The notes below the pieces were generated by a model that did no database searches, had not been told where the DNA came from, and saw nothing but the letters and a program-made list of their open reading frames with translations. Shown one piece after another: positions 27,066-41,400 of a DNA stretch of 64,000 nt. Both the position numbers and the translations under genes were made by a program. How positions within the stretch are numbered: position 1 is the first letter of the stretch; every line of letters begins with the position of its first letter. This DNA comes from Amblyomma americanum (taxonomy: Eukaryota > Arthropoda > Arachnida > Ixodida > Ixodidae), in assembly GCF_052857255.1 (NCBI RefSeq), contig NW_027526503.1, positions 1-64,000 on the forward strand. Direction: 5' to 3'.

Positions 27066-30000
27066 TACAACGAAACAAGCTGTTTTAGACCGAAACGAGC
27101 TAAATCACAACACATCGGTTTTACAAGTTCTCCTCTGATACGCGTCAAAACGTTTTCTCTTATAACTGCGCGAAAAGCATGTATTCGTGCATAAAACAAC
27201 GAAACAAGCTGTTTTAGACCGAGATGAGCTAAATCTGAACACATCGGTTTTACAAGGGTCCCTCTAATAAGCGTCAAAACATTTTCTTCTATAACTGCGC
27301 GAAAAGAATGTATTCGCGATGAATCCAACGAAACAAGTTGTTTTAGACCGAAACGAGCTAAATCACAACACTGGTTTTACGAGTGTTCCTCTGATACGCG
27401 TCAAAACTTTTTCTCTTATAACTGCGCGAAAAGCATGTATTCGTACTTAATACAACGCAACAAGCTGTTTTAGACCAAAACGAGCTAGATCTGAACATAT
27501 CGGTTTTACAAGTGTGCATGTGATACGCGTCAAAACGTTTTCTCTTATAACTGCGCAAAAAGCATGTATTCGTGCCTAATACAACGAAACAAGCTGTTTT
27601 AGACCGAGATGAGCTAAATCTGAACACATCGGTTTTACAAGGGTCCCTCTAATAAGCGTCAAAACATTTTCTTCTATAACTGCGCGAAAAGAATGTATTC
27701 GCGATGAATCCAACGAAACAAGTTGTTTTAGACCGAAACGAGCTAAATCACAACACTGGTTTTACGAGTGTTCCTCTGATACGCGTCAAAACTTTTTCTC
27801 TTATAACTGCGCGAAAAGCATGTATTCGTACTTAATACAACGCAACAAGCTGTTTTAGACCAAAACGAGCTAGATCTGAACATATCGGTTTTACAAGTGT
27901 GCATGTGATACGCGTCAAAACGTTTTCTCTTATAACTGCGCAAAAAGCATGTATTCGTGCCTAATACAACGAAACAAGCTGTTTTAGACAGAAACGAGCT
28001 AAATCACAACACATCGGTTTTACAAGTCTCTCTAATACGCGTCAAAACTTTTTCTTCTATAACTGCGCGAAAAGCATGTATTCGTGCTTAAAACAACGAA
28101 ACAAGCTGTTTTAGACCGAAACGAGCTAAATCACAACACATCGGTTTTACAAGTCTCTAATACGCGTCAAAACTTTTCCTTCTATAACTGCGCGAAAAGC
28201 ATGTATTCGTGCTTAAAACAACGAAACAAGCTGTTTTATACCAGAACGAGCTATATCTGAACACATCGGTTTTACAAGTATCCACGTGATACGCGTCAAA
28301 ACTTTTTCTCTTATAACTGCGCGAAAAGCATGTATTCGTGCTTAATCCAACGAAACAAGCTGTTTTAGACCGAAACGAGCTAAATCTGAACACATCGGTT
28401 TTACAAGTGTCCTTGTGACACGCGTCAAAACTTTTTCTCTTATAACTGCGCGAAAAGCGTGCATTCGTGATTAATCCAACGAAACAAGCTGTTTTAGACC
28501 GAAACGAGCTAAATCACAACACATTGGTTTTACAAGTTTTCCTCTGGTACGCGTCAAAACTTTTTCTTTTATAACTGCGCGAAAAGCATGTATTCGTGCT
28601 TAATACAACGAAACAAGCTGTTTTAGACCGAAACGAGCTAAATCACAACACATCGGTTTTACAAGTCTCCCTAATACGCGTCAAAACGTTTTCTTCTATA
28701 ACTGCGCGAAAAGCATGTATTCGTGCCTAAAACTTCGAAACAAGCGGTTTTAGACCGAAACGAGCTAAATCACAACACATCGGTTTTACAAGTATCCACG
28801 TGATACGCGTCAAAACTTTTTCTCTTATAACTGCGCGAAAAGCATGTATTCTTGCTTTATACAACGAAACAAGCTGTTTTAGACCAAAACGAGCTAGATC
28901 TGAACATATCGGTTTTACAAGTGTGCTTGTGATACGCGTCAAAACGTTTTCTCTTATAACTGCGCAAAAAGCATGTATTCGTGCTTAATACAACGAAACA
29001 AGCTGTTTTAGACAGAAACGAGCTAAATCACAACACATCGGTTTTACAAGTCTCTCTAATACGCGTCAAAACTTTTTCTTCTATAACTGCGCGAAAAGCA
29101 TGTATTCGTGCTTAAAACAACGAAACAAGCTGTTTTATACCAAAACGAGCTATATCTGAACACATCGGTTTTACAAGTATCCACGTGATACGCGTCAAAA
29201 CTTTTTCTCTTATAACTGCGCGAAAAGCATGTATTAGTGCTTAATCCAACGAAACAAGTTGTTTTAGACCGAAACGAGCTAAATCTGAACACATCGGTTT
29301 TACAAGTGTCCTTGTGACACGCGTCAAAACTTTTTCTCTTATAACTGCGCGAAAAGCATGTATTCGTGATTAATCCAACGAAACAAGCTGTTTTAGACCG
29401 AAACGAGCTAAATCACAACACATTGGTTTTACGAGTGTTCCTCTGATACGCGTCAAAACGTTTCCTCTTATAACTGCGCTAAAAGCATGTATTCGTGCTT
29501 AAAACAACGAAACAAGCTGTTTTAAACCGAGATGAGCTAAATCTGAACACATCGGTTTTACAAGGGTCCCTCTAATAAACGTCAAAACTTTTTCTTCTAT
29601 AACTGCGCGAAAAGCATGTATTCGTGCTTAAAACTTCGAAACAAGCGGTTTTAGACCGAAACGAGCTAAATCACAACACATCGGTTTTACAAGTATCCAC
29701 GTGATACGCGTCAAAACTTTTTCTCTTATAACTGCGCGAAAAGCATGTATTCGTGCTTAAACCAACGAAACAAGCTGTTTTAGACCGAAACGAGGTAAAT
29801 CACAACACATCGGTTTTACAAGTTTTCCTCTGATACGCGTCAAAACTTTTTCTCTAATAACTGCGCGAAAAGCATGTATTCGTGCTTAATACAACGAAAC
29901 AAGCTGTTTTAGACCGAAACGAGCTAAATCACAACACATCGGTTTTACAAGTTCTCCTCTGATACGCGTCAAAACGTTTTCTCTTATAACTGCGCGAAAA

Positions 30001-32713
30001 GCATGTATTCGTGCATAAAACAACGAAACAAGCTGTTTTAGACCGAGATGAGCTAAATCTGAACACATCGGTTTTACAAGGGTCCCTCTAATAAGCGTCA
30101 AAACATTTTCTTCTATAACTGCGCGAAAAGAATGTATTCGCGATGAATCCAACGAAACAAGTTGTTTTAGACCGAAACGAGCTAAATCACAACACTGGTT
30201 TTACGAGTGTTCCTCTGATACGCGTCAAAACTTTTTCTCTTATAACTGCGCGAAAAGCATGTATTCGTACTGAATACAACGCAACAAGCTGTTTTAGACC
30301 AAAACGAGCTAGATCTGAACATATCGGTTTTACAAGTGTGCATGTGATACGCGTCAAAACGTTTTCTCTTATAACTGCGCAAAAAGCATGTATTCGTGCC
30401 TAATACAACGAAACAAGCTGTTTTAGACCGAGATGAGCTAAATCTGAACACATCGGTTTTACAAGGGTCCCTCTAATAAGCGTCAAAACATTTTCTTCTA
30501 TAACTGCGCGAAAAGAATGTATTCGCGATGAATCCAACGAAACAAGTTGTTTTAGACCGAAACGAGCTAAATCACAACACTGGTTTTACGAGTGTTCCTC
30601 TGATACGCGTCAAAACTTTTTCTCTTATAACTGCGCGAAAAGCATGTATTCGTACTTAATACAACGCAACAAGCTGTTTTAGACCAAAACGAGCTAGATC
30701 TGAACATATCGGTTTTACAAGTGTGCATGTGATACGCGTCAAAACGTTTTCTCTTATAACTGCGCAAAAAGCATGTATTCGTGCCTAATACAACGAAACA
30801 AGCTGTTTTAGACAGAAACGAGCTAAATCACAACACATCGGTTTTACAAGTCTCTCTAATACGCGTCAAAACTTTTTCTTCTATAACTGCGCGAAAAGCA
30901 TGTATTCGTGCTTAAAACAACGAAACAAGCTGTTTTAGACCGAAACGAGCTAAATCACAACACATCGGTTTTACAAGTCTCTAATACGCGTCAAAACTTT
31001 TCCTTCTATAACTGCGCGAAAAGCATGTATTCGTGCTTAAAACAACGAAACAAGCTGTTTTATACCAGAACGAGCTATATCTGAACACATCGGTTTTACA
31101 AGTATCCACGTGATACGCGTCAAAACTTTTTCTCTTATAACTGCGCGAAAAGCATGTATTCGTGCTTAATCCAACGAAACAAGCTGTTTTAGACCGAAAC
31201 GAGCTAAATCTGAACACATCGGTTTTACAAGTGTCCTTGTGAAACGCGTCAAAACTTTTTCTCTTATAACTGCGCGAAAAGCATGCATTCGTGATTAATC
31301 CAACGAAACAAGCTGTTTTAGACCGAAACGAGCTAAATCACAACACATTGGTTTTACAAGTTTTCCTCTGGTACGCGTCAAAACTTTTTCTTTTATAACT
31401 GCGCGAAAAGCATGTATTCGTGCTTAATACAACGAAACAAGCTGTTTTAGACCGAAACGAGCTAAATCACAACACATCGGTTTTACAAGTCTCCCTAATA
31501 CGCGTCAAAACGTTTTCTTCTATAACTGCGCGAAAAGCATGTATTCGAGCCTAAAACTTCGAAACAAGCGGTTTTAGACCGAAACGAGCTAAATCACAAC
31601 ACATCGGTTTTACAAGTATCCACGTGATACGCGTCAAAACTTTTTCTCTTATAACTGCGCGAAAAGCATGTATTCTTCCTTTATACAACGAAACAAGCTG
31701 TTTTAGACCAAAACGAGCTAGATCTGAACATATCGGTTTTACAAGTGTGCTTGTGATACGCGTCAAAACGTTTTCTCTTATAACTGCGCAAAAAGCATGT
31801 ATTCGTGCTTAATACAACGAAACAAGCTGTTTTAGACAGAAACGAGCTAAATCACAACACATCGGTTTTACAAGTCTCTCTAATACGCGTCAAAACTTTT
31901 TCTTCTATAACTGCGCGAAAAGCATGTATTCGTGCTTAAAACAACGAAACAAGCTGTTTTATACCAAAACGAGCTATATCTGAACACATCGGTTTTACAA
32001 GTATCCACGTGATACGCGTCAAAACTTTTTCTCTTATAACTGCGCGAAAAGCATGTATTAGTGCTTAATCCAACGAAACAAGTTGTTTTAGACCGAAACG
32101 AGCTAAATCTGAACACATCGGTTTTACAAGTGTCCTTGTGACACGCGTCAAAACTTTTTCTCCTATAACTGCGCGAAAAGCATGTATTCGTGATTAATCC
32201 AACGAAACAAGCTGTTTTAGACCGAAACGAGCTAAATCACAACACATTGGTTTTACGAGTGTTCCTCTGATACGCGTCAAAACGTTTCCTCTTATAACTG
32301 CGCTAAAAGCATGTATTCGTGCTTAAAACAACGAAACAAGCTGTTTTAAACCGAGATGAGCTAAATCTGAACACATCGGTTTTACAAGGGTCCCTCTAAT
32401 AAACGTCAAAACTTTTTCTTCTATAACTGCGCGAAAAGCATGTATTCGTGCTTAAAACTTCGAAACAAGCGGTTTTAGACCGAAACGAGCTAAATCACAA
32501 CACATCGGTTTTACAAGTATCCACGTGATACGCGTCAAAACTTTTTCTCTTATAACTGCGCGAAAAGCATGTATTCGTGCTTAAACCAACGAAACAAGCT
32601 GTTTTAGACCGAAACGAGGTAAATCACAACACATCGGTTTTACAAGTTTTCCTCTGATACGCGTCAAAACTTTTTCTCTAATAACTGCGCGAAAAGCATG
32701 TATTCGTGCTTAA
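27066..32713 (+). repeat. Tandem duplication, 2 copies of a 2824-bp 22-mer
   Basis: Copy 1 is about 27066-29889 and copy 2 about 29890-32713. The left break lies where TTCTTGCTTTATAC meets TTCGTGCTTAATAC. The copies share the unusual GAATGTATTCGCGATG tail (27307 and 30131) and differ at a few sites, such as GCGTGC versus GCATGC near 28459/31283, CTTAATAC versus CTGAATAC near 30271, and TTCGTGCC versus TTCGAGCC near 31537. Confidence 0.88.
27192..27961 (+). repeat. Nested 3-mer doubling, 385-bp spacing
   Basis: A three-monomer unit with the GAATGTATTCGCGATG tail, the CACAACACTGG deletion variant and the GTGTGCATGTG variant is present twice, 385 bases apart (landmarks 27358 and 27743). The same doubled arrangement appears at 30182/30567 and 34410/34795, so the doubling predates the larger duplications that carry it. 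Confidence 0.85.
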
Positions 32714-33759
32714 TACAACGAAACAAGCTGTTTTAGACCGAAACGAGCTAAATCAAAACACATCGGTTTTACAAGTCTCCCTAATACGCGTCAAAACGTT
32801 TTCTCTTATAACAGCGCGAAAAGCATGTATTCTTGCTTTATACAACGAAACAAGCTGTTTTAGACCAAAACGAGCTAGATCTGAACATATCGGTTTTACA
32901 AGTGTGCTTGAGATACGCGTCAAAACGTTTTCTCTTATAACAGCGCGAAAAGCATGTATTCTTGCTTTATACAACGAAACAAGCTGTTTTAGACCGAAAC
33001 GAGCTAAATCACAACACATTGGTTTTACGTCTCCCTAATACGCGTCAAAACGTTTTCTTCTATAACTGCGCGAAAAGCATGTATTCGTGCTTAAACATCG
33101 AAACAAGCGGTTTTAGACCGAAACGAGCTAAATCACAACACATCGGTTTTACAAGTATCCACGTGATACGCGTCAAAACTTTTTCTCTTATAACTGCGCG
33201 AAAAGCATGTTTTCGTGCTTAATACAACGAAACAAGCTGTTTTAGACCGAAACGAGCTAAATCACAACACATCGGTTTTACAAGTCTCCCTATTCGCGTC
33301 AAAACTTTTTCTCTTATAACAGCGCGAAAAGCATGTATTCTTGCTTTATACAACGAAACAAGCTGTTTTAGACCGAAACGAGCTAAATCACAACACATCG
33401 GTTTTACAAGTTCTCCTCTGATACACGTCAAAACTTTTTCTCCTATAACTGCGCGAAAAGCATGTATTCGTGCTTAATACAACGAAACAAGCTGTTTTAG
33501 ACCGAAACGAGCTAAATCACAACACATCGGTTTTACAAGTCTCCCTAATACGCGTCAAAACGTTTTCTCTTATAACAGCGCGAAAAGCATGTATTCTTGC
33601 TTTATACAACGAAACAAGCTGTTTTAGACCGAAACGAGCTAAATCAGAACACATCGGTTTTACAAGTTCTCCTCTGATACGCGTCAAAACTTTTTCTCTT
33701 ATAACTGCGCGAAAAGCATGTATTCGTGCTTAATACAACGAAACAAGCTGTTTTAGTCC
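32714..33759 (+). repeat. Satellite monomers linking two duplicated blocks
   Basis: No gene is visible. About 33219-33750 is collinear with about 25651-26180 at offset 7568. Near 33028 a monomer lacks ACAAG-type sequence and reads TTTTACGTCTCC, a short deletion variant also seen repeatedly to the right of 43900. Confidence 0.8.
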
Positions 33760-35903
33760 GAAACGAGCTAAATCACAACACATCGGTTTTACAAGTCTCC
33801 CTAATACGCGTCAAAACGTTTTCTTCTATAACTGCGCGAAAAGCATGTATTCGTGCTTAAAACATCGAAACAAGCGGTTTTAGACCGAAACGAGCTAAAT
33901 CACAACACATCGGTTTTACAAGTTACCACGTGATACGCGTCAAAACTTTTTCTCTATAACTGCGCGAAAAGCATGTATTCGTGCTTAATCCACCGAAACA
34001 AGCTGTTTTAGACCGAAACGAGGTAAATCACAACACATCGGTTTTACAAGTTTTCCCCTGATACGCGTCAAAACGTTTTCTCTTATAACTGCGCGAAAAG
34101 CATGTATTCTTGCTTTATACAACGAAACAAGCTGTTTTAGACCGAAACGAGCTAAATCACAACACATCGGTTTTACAAGTTCTCCTCTGATACGCGTCAA
34201 AACGTTTTCTCTTATAACTGCGCGAAAAGCATGTATTCGTGCATAAAACAACGAAACAAGCTGTTTTAGACCGAGATGAGCTAAATCTGAACACATCGGT
34301 TTTACAAGGGTCCCTCTAATAAGCGTCAAAACATTTTCTTCTATAACTGCGCGAAAAGAATGTATTCGCGATGAATCCAACGAAACAAGTTGTTTTAGAC
34401 CGAAACGAGCTAAATCACAACACTGGTTTTACGAGTGTTCCTCTGATACGCGTCAAAACTTTTTCTCTTATAACTGCGCGAAAAGCATGTATTCGTACTT
34501 AATACAACGCAACAAGCTGTTTTAGACCAAAACGAGCTAGATCTGAACATATCGGTTTTACAAGTGTGCATGTGATACGCGTCAAAACGTTTTCTCTTAT
34601 AACTGCGCAAAAAGCATGTATTCGTGCCTAATACAACGAAACAAGCTGTTTTAGACCGAGATGAGCTAAATCTGAACACATCGGTTTTACAAGGGTCCCT
34701 CTAATAAGCGTCAAAACATTTTCTTCTATAACTGCGCGAAAAGAATGTATTCGCGATGAATCCAACGAAACAAGTTGTTTTAGACCGAAACGAGCTAAAT
34801 CACAACACTGGTTTTACGAGTGTTCCTCTGATACGCGTCAAAACTTTTTCTCTTATAACTGCGCGAAAAGCATGTATTCGTACTTAATACAACGCAACAA
34901 GCTGTTTTAGACCAAAACGAGCTAGATCTGAACATATCGGTTTTACAAGTGTGCATGTGATACGCGTCAAAACGTTTTCTCTTATAACTGCGCAAAAAGC
35001 ATGTATTCGTGCCTAATACAACGAAACAAGCTGTTTTAGACAGAAACGAGCTAAATCACAACACATCGGTTTTACAAGTCTCTCTAATACGCGTCAAAAC
35101 TTTTTCTTCTATAACTGCGCGAAAAGCATGTATTCGTGCTTAAAACAACGAAACAAGCTGTTTTAGACCGAAACGAGCTAAATCACAACACATCGGTTTT
35201 ACAAGTCTCTAATACGCGTCAAAACTTTTCCTTCTATAACTGCGCGAAAAGCATGAATTCGTGCTTAAAACAACGAAACAAGCTGTTTTATACCAGAACG
35301 AGCTATATCTGAACACATCGGTTTTACAAGTATCCACGTGATACGCGTCAAAACTTTTTCTCTTATAACTGCGCGAAAAGCATGTATTCGTGCTTAATCC
35401 AACGAAACAAGCTGTTTTAGACCGAAACGAGCTAAATCTGAACACATCGGTTTTACAAGTGTCCTTGTGACACGCGTCAAAGCTTTTTCTCTTATAACTG
35501 CGCGAAAAGCATGCATTCGTGATTAATCCAACGAAACAAGCTGTTTTAGACCGAAACGAGCTAAATCACAACACATTGGTTTTACAAGTTTTCCTCTGGT
35601 ACGCGTCAAAACTTTTTCTTTTATAACTGCGCGAAAAGCATGTATTCGTGCTTAATACAACGAAACAAGCTGTTTTAGACCGAAACGAGCTAAATCACAA
35701 CACATCGGTTTTACAAGTCTCCCTAATACGCGTCAAAACGTTTTCTTCTATAACTGCGCGAAAAGCATGTATTCGTGCCTAAAACTTCGAAACAAGCGGT
35801 TTTAGACCGAAACGAGCTAAATCACAACACATCGGTTTTACAAGTATCCACGTGATACGCGTCAAAACTTTTTCTCTTATAACTGCGCGAAAAGCATGTA
35901 TTC
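33760..35903 (+). repeat. Dispersed copy of 26708-28851 (offset 7052 bp)
   Basis: This 2.14 kb segment follows 26708-28851 monomer by monomer, including the nested 385-base doubling. The left break is at GACC against GTCC near 26706/33758; the right break is near 28852/35904, where TTCTTGCTTTATAC differs from TTCGTGCTTAATAC. The offset of 7052 is 55 monomers. Few substitutions separate the two (for example GCATGAATTC near 35253). Confidence 0.87.
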
Positions 35904-38435
35904 GTGCTTAATACAACGAAACAAGCTGTTTTAGACCGAAACGAGCTAAAATCAAAACACATCGGTTTTACAAGTCTCCCCTAATACGCGTCAAAACGTT
36001 TTCTCTTATAACAACGCGAAAAGCATGTATTCTTGCTTTATACAACGAAACAAGCTGTTTTAGACCAAAACGAGCTAGATCTGAACATATCGGTTTTACA
36101 AGTGTGCTTGTGATACGCGTCAAAACGTTTTCTCTTATAACTGCGCAAAAAGCATGTATTCGTGCTTAATACAACGAAACAAGCTGTTTTAGACAGAAAC
36201 GAGCTAAATCACAACACATCGGTTTTACAAGTCTCTCTAATACGCGTCAAAACTTTTCTTCTATAACTGCGCGAAAAGCATGTATTCGTGCTTAAACAAC
36301 GAAACAAGCTGTTTTATACCAAAACGAGCTATATCTGAACACATCGGTTTTACAAGTATCCACGTGATACGCGTCAAAACTTTTTCTCTTATAACTGCGC
36401 GAAAAGCATGTATTAGTGCTTAATCCAACGAAACAAGTTGTTTTAGACCGAAACGAGCTAAATCTGAACACATCGGTTTTACAAGTGTCCTTGTGACACG
36501 CGTCAAAACTTTTTCTCTTATAACTGCGCGAAAAGCATGTATTCGTGATTAATCCAACGAAACAAGCTGTTTTAGACCGAAACGAGCTAAATCACAACAC
36601 ATTGGTTTTACGAGTGTTCCTCTGATACGCGTCAAAACGTTTCCTCTTATAACTGCGCTAAAAGCATGTATTCGTGCTTAAAACAACGAAACAAGCTGTT
36701 TTAAACCGAGATGAGCTAAATCTGAACACATCGGTTTTACAAGGGTCCCTCTAATAAACGTCAAAACTTTTTCTTCTATAACTGCGCGAAAAGCATGTAT
36801 TCGTGCTTAAAACTTCGAAACAAGCGGTTTTAGACCGAAACGAGCTAAATCACAACACATCGGTTTTTACAAGTATCCACGTGATACGCGTCAAAACTTT
36901 TTCTCTTATACTGCGCGAAAAGCATGTATTCGTGCTTAAACCAACGAAACAAGCTGTTTTAGACCGAAACGAGGTAAATCACAACACATCGGTTTTACAA
37001 GTTTTCCTCTGATACGCGTCAAAACTTTTCTCTAATAACTGCGCGAAAAGCATGTATTCGTGCTTAATACAACGAAACAAGCTGTTTTAGACCGAAACGA
37101 GCTAAATCAAAACACATCGGTTTTACAAGTCTCCCTAATACGCGTCAAAACGTTTTCTCTTATAACAGCGCGAAAAGCATGTATTCTTGCTTTATACAAC
37201 GAAACAAGCTGTTTTAGACCAAAACGAGCTAGATCTGAACATATCGGTTTTACAAGTGTGCTTGTGATACGCGTCAAAACGTTTTTCTCTTATAACAGCG
37301 CGAAAAGCATGTATTCTTGCTTTATACAACGAAACAAGCTGTTTTAGACCGAAACGAGCTAAATCACAACACATCGGTTTTACAAGTTCTCTGATACGCG
37401 TCAAAACTTTTTCTCTTATAACTGCGCGAAAAGCATGTATTCGTGCTTAATACAACGAAACAAGCTGTTTTAGTCCGAAACGAGCTAAATCACAGCACAT
37501 CGGTTTACAAGTGTTCCTCTGATACGCGTCAAAACTTTTTCTCTTGTAACTGCGCGAAAAGCATGTATTCGTGCTTAAAACAACGAAACAAGCTGTTTTA
37601 GTCCGAGATGAGCTAAATCTGAACACATCGGTTTTACAAGGGTCCCTCTAATAAGTGTCAAAACTTTTTCTTCTATAACTGCGCGAAAAGCATGTATTCG
37701 TGATTAATTCAACGAAACAAGCTGTTTTAGACCGAAACGAGCTAAATCACAACACATTGGTTTTACGAGTGTTCCTCTGATACGCGTCAAAACGTTTTCT
37801 TCTATAACTGCGCGAAAAGCATGTATTCGTGCCTAAAACTTCGAAACAAGCGGTTTTAGACCGAAACGAGCTAAATCACAACACATCGGTTTTACAAGTA
37901 TCCACGTGATACGCGTCAAAACTTTTTCTCTTATAACTGCGCGGAAAAGCATGTATTCGTGCTTAATACAACGAAACAAGCTGTTTTAGACCGAAACGAG
38001 CTAAATCAAAACACATCGGTTTTACAAGTCTCCCTAATACGCGTCAAAACGTTTTCTCTTATAACAACGCGAAAAGCATGTATTCTTGCTTTATACAACG
38101 AAACAAGCTGTTTTAGACCAAAACGAGCTAGATCTGAACATATCGGTTTTACAAGTGTGCTTGTGATACGCGTCAAAACGTTTTCTCTTATAACTGCGCA
38201 AAAAGCATGTATTCGTGCTTAATACAACGAAACAAGCTGTTTTAGACAGAAACGAGCTAAATCACAACACATCGGTTTTACAAGTCTCTCTAATACGCGT
38301 CAAAACTTTTTCTTCTATAACTGCGCGAAAAGCATGTATTCGTGCTTAAAACAACGAAACAAGCTGTTTTATACCAAAACGAGCTATATCTGAACACATC
38401 GGTTTTACAAGTATCCACGTGATACGCGTCAAACT
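35904..38435 (+). repeat. Second indel-rich satellite segment
   Basis: Single-base gains and losses cluster here: GCTAAAATC near 35947, CTCCCCTAA near 35979, CTTTTCTTC near 36253, CTTAAACAAC near 36291, CGGTTTTTAC near 36862, CTTATACTGCG near 36905, CTTTTCTCTAAT near 37025, CGTTTTTCTC near 37281, CGGTTTACAAG near 37501, GCGGAAAAGC near 37942 and GTCAAACTTTTTC near 38430. Clean blocks on both sides mostly lack such changes. Much of it has a cleaner parallel starting near 37959 or 40527. Confidence 0.75.
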
Positions 38436-41400
38436 TTTTCTCTTATAACTGCGCGAAAAGCATGTATTAGTGCTTAATCCAACGAAACAAGTTGTTTTAG
38501 ACCGAAACGAGCTAAATCTGAACACATCGGTTTTACAAGTGTCCTTGTGACACGCGTCAAAACGTTTTCTCTTATAACTGCGTGAAAAGCATGTATTCGT
38601 GATTAATCCAACGAAACAAGCTGTTTTAGACCGAAACGAGCTAAATCACAACACATTGGTTTTACGAGTGTTCCTCTGATACGCTTCAAAACGTTTTCTT
38701 CTATAACTGCGTGAAAAGCATGTATTCGTGCTTAAAACAACGAAACAAGCTGTTTTAAACCGAGATGAGCTAAATCTGAACACATCGGTTTTACAAGAGT
38801 CCCTCTAATAAACGTCAAAACTTTTTCTTCTATAACTGCGCGAAAAGCATGTATTCGTGATTAATTCAACGAAACAAGCTGTTTTAGACCGAAACGAGCT
38901 AAATCACAACACATTGGTTTTACGAGTGTTCCTCTAATACGCGTCAAAACTTTTCCTTCTATAACTGCGCGAAAAGCATGTATTCGTGCTTAAAACAACG
39001 AAACAAGCTGTTTTATACCAAAACGAGCTATATCTGAACACATCGGTTTTACAAGTATCAACGTGATACGCGTCAAAACGTTTTCTCTTATAACAGCGCG
39101 AAAAGCATGTATTCTTGCTTTATACAACGAAACAAGCTGTTTTAGACCGAAACGAGCTAAATCACAATACATCGGTTTTACAAGTTCTCCTCTGATACAC
39201 GTCAAAACTTTTTCTCTTATAACTGCGCGAAAAGCATGTATTCGTGCTTAATACAACGAAACAAGCTGTTTTAGACCGAAACGAGCTAAATCACAACACA
39301 TCGGTTTTACAAGTCTCCCTAATACGCGTCAAAACGTTTTCTCTTATAACAGCGCGAAAAGCATGTATTCTTGTTTTATACAACGAAACAAGCTGTTTTA
39401 GACCGAAACGAGCTAAATCACAACACATCGGTTTTACAAGTATCCACGTGATACGCGTCAAAACTTTTTCTCTTATAACTGCGCGAAAAGCATGTATTCG
39501 TGCTTAAACCAACGAAACAAGCTGTTTTAGACCGAAACGAGGTAAATCACAACACATCGGTTTTACAAGTTTTCCTCTGATACGCGTCAAAACTTTTTCT
39601 CTAATAACTGCGCGAAAAGCATGTATTCGTGCTTAATACAACGAAACAAGCTGTTTTAGACCGAAACGAGCTAAATCAAAACACATCGGTTTTACAAGTC
39701 TCCCTAATACGCGTCAAAACGTTTTCTCTTATAACAGCGCGAAAAGCATGTATTCTTGCTTTATACAACGAAACAAGCTGTTTTAGACCAAAACGAGCTA
39801 GATCTGAACATATCGGTTTTACAAGTGTGCTTGTGATACGCGTCAAAACGTTTTCTCTTATAACAGCGCGAAAAGCATGTATTCTTGCTTTATACAACGA
39901 AACAAGCTGTTTTAGACCGAAACGAGCTAAATCACAACACATCGGTTTTACAAGTTCTCTGATACGCGTCAAAACTTTTTCTCTTATAACTGCGCGAAAA
40001 GCATGTATTCGTGCTTAATACAACGAAACAAGCTGTTTTAGTCCGAAACGAGCTAAATCACAGCACATCGGTTTTACAAGTGTTCCTCTGATACGCGTCA
40101 AAACTTTTTCTCTTGTAACTGCGCGAAAAGCATGTATTCGTGCTTAAAACAACGAAACAAGCTGTTTTAGTCCGAGATGAGCTAAATCTGAACACATCGG
40201 TTTTACAAGGGTCCCTCTAATAAGTGTCAAAACTTTTTCTTCTATAACTGCGCGAAAAGCATGTATTCGTGATTAATTCAACGAAACAAGCTGTTTTAGA
40301 CCGAAACGAGCTAAATCACAACACATTGGTTTTACGAGTGTTCCTCTGATACGCGTCAAAACGTTTTCTTCTATAACTGCGCGAAAAGCATGTATTCGTG
40401 CCTAAAACTTCGAAACAAGCGGTTTTAGACCGAAACGAGCTAAATCACAACACATCGGTTTTACAAGTATCCACGTGATACGCGTCAAAACTTTTTCTCT
40501 TATAACTGCGCGAAAAGCATGTATTCGTGCTTAATACAACGAAACAAGCTGTTTTAGACCGAAACGAGCTAAATCAAAACACATCGGTTTTACAAGTCTC
40601 CCTAATACGCGTCAAAACGTTTTCTCTTATAACAACGCGAAAAGCATGTATTCTTGCTTTATACAACGAAACAAGCTGTTTTAGACCAAAACGAGCTAGA
40701 TCTGAACATATCGGTTTTACAAGTGTGCTTGTGATACGCGTCAAAACGTTTTCTCTTATAACTGCGCAAAAAGCATGTATTCGTGCTTAATACAACGAAA
40801 CAAGCTGTTTTAGACAGAAACGAGCTAAATCACAACACATCGGTTTTACAAGTCTCTCTAATACGCGTCAAAACTTTTTCTTCTATAACTGCGCGAAAAG
40901 CATGTATTCGTGCTTAAAACAACGAAACAAGCTGTTTTATACCAAAACGAGCTATATCTGAACACATCGGTTTTACAAGTATCCACGTGATACGCGTCAA
41001 AACTTTTTCTCTTATAACTGCGCGAAAAGCATGTATTAGTGCTTAATCCAACGAAACAAGTTGTTTTAGACCGAAACGAGCTAAATCTGAACACATCGGT
41101 TTTACAAGTGTCCTTGTGACACGCGTCAAAACGTTTTCTCTTATAACTGCGTGAAAAGCATGTATTCGTGATTAATCCAACGAAACAAGCTGTTTTAGAC
41201 CGAAACGAGCTAAATCACAACACATTGGTTTTACGAGTGTTCCTCTGATACGCTTCAAAACGTTTTCTTCTATAACTGCGTGAAAAGCATGTATTCGTGC
41301 TTAAAACAACGAAACAAGCTGTTTTAAACCGAGATGAGCTAAATCTGAACACATCGGTTTTACAAGAGTCCCTCTAATAAACGTCAAAACTTTTTCTTCT

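Noticed and set aside
26933..27328. 131-codon minus-strand reading frame, repeated at 33985-34380
   Set aside because: The frame stays open only because monomer lengths happen to restore it; its repetition follows the duplicated DNA block, not protein conservation.
39629..40018. 129-codon plus-strand frame with repeated VKTFSLITARKAC motif
   Set aside because: The peptide repeat mirrors the DNA monomer. The overlapping minus strand is equally open, which is expected of a repeat with few stop words and not of a gene.
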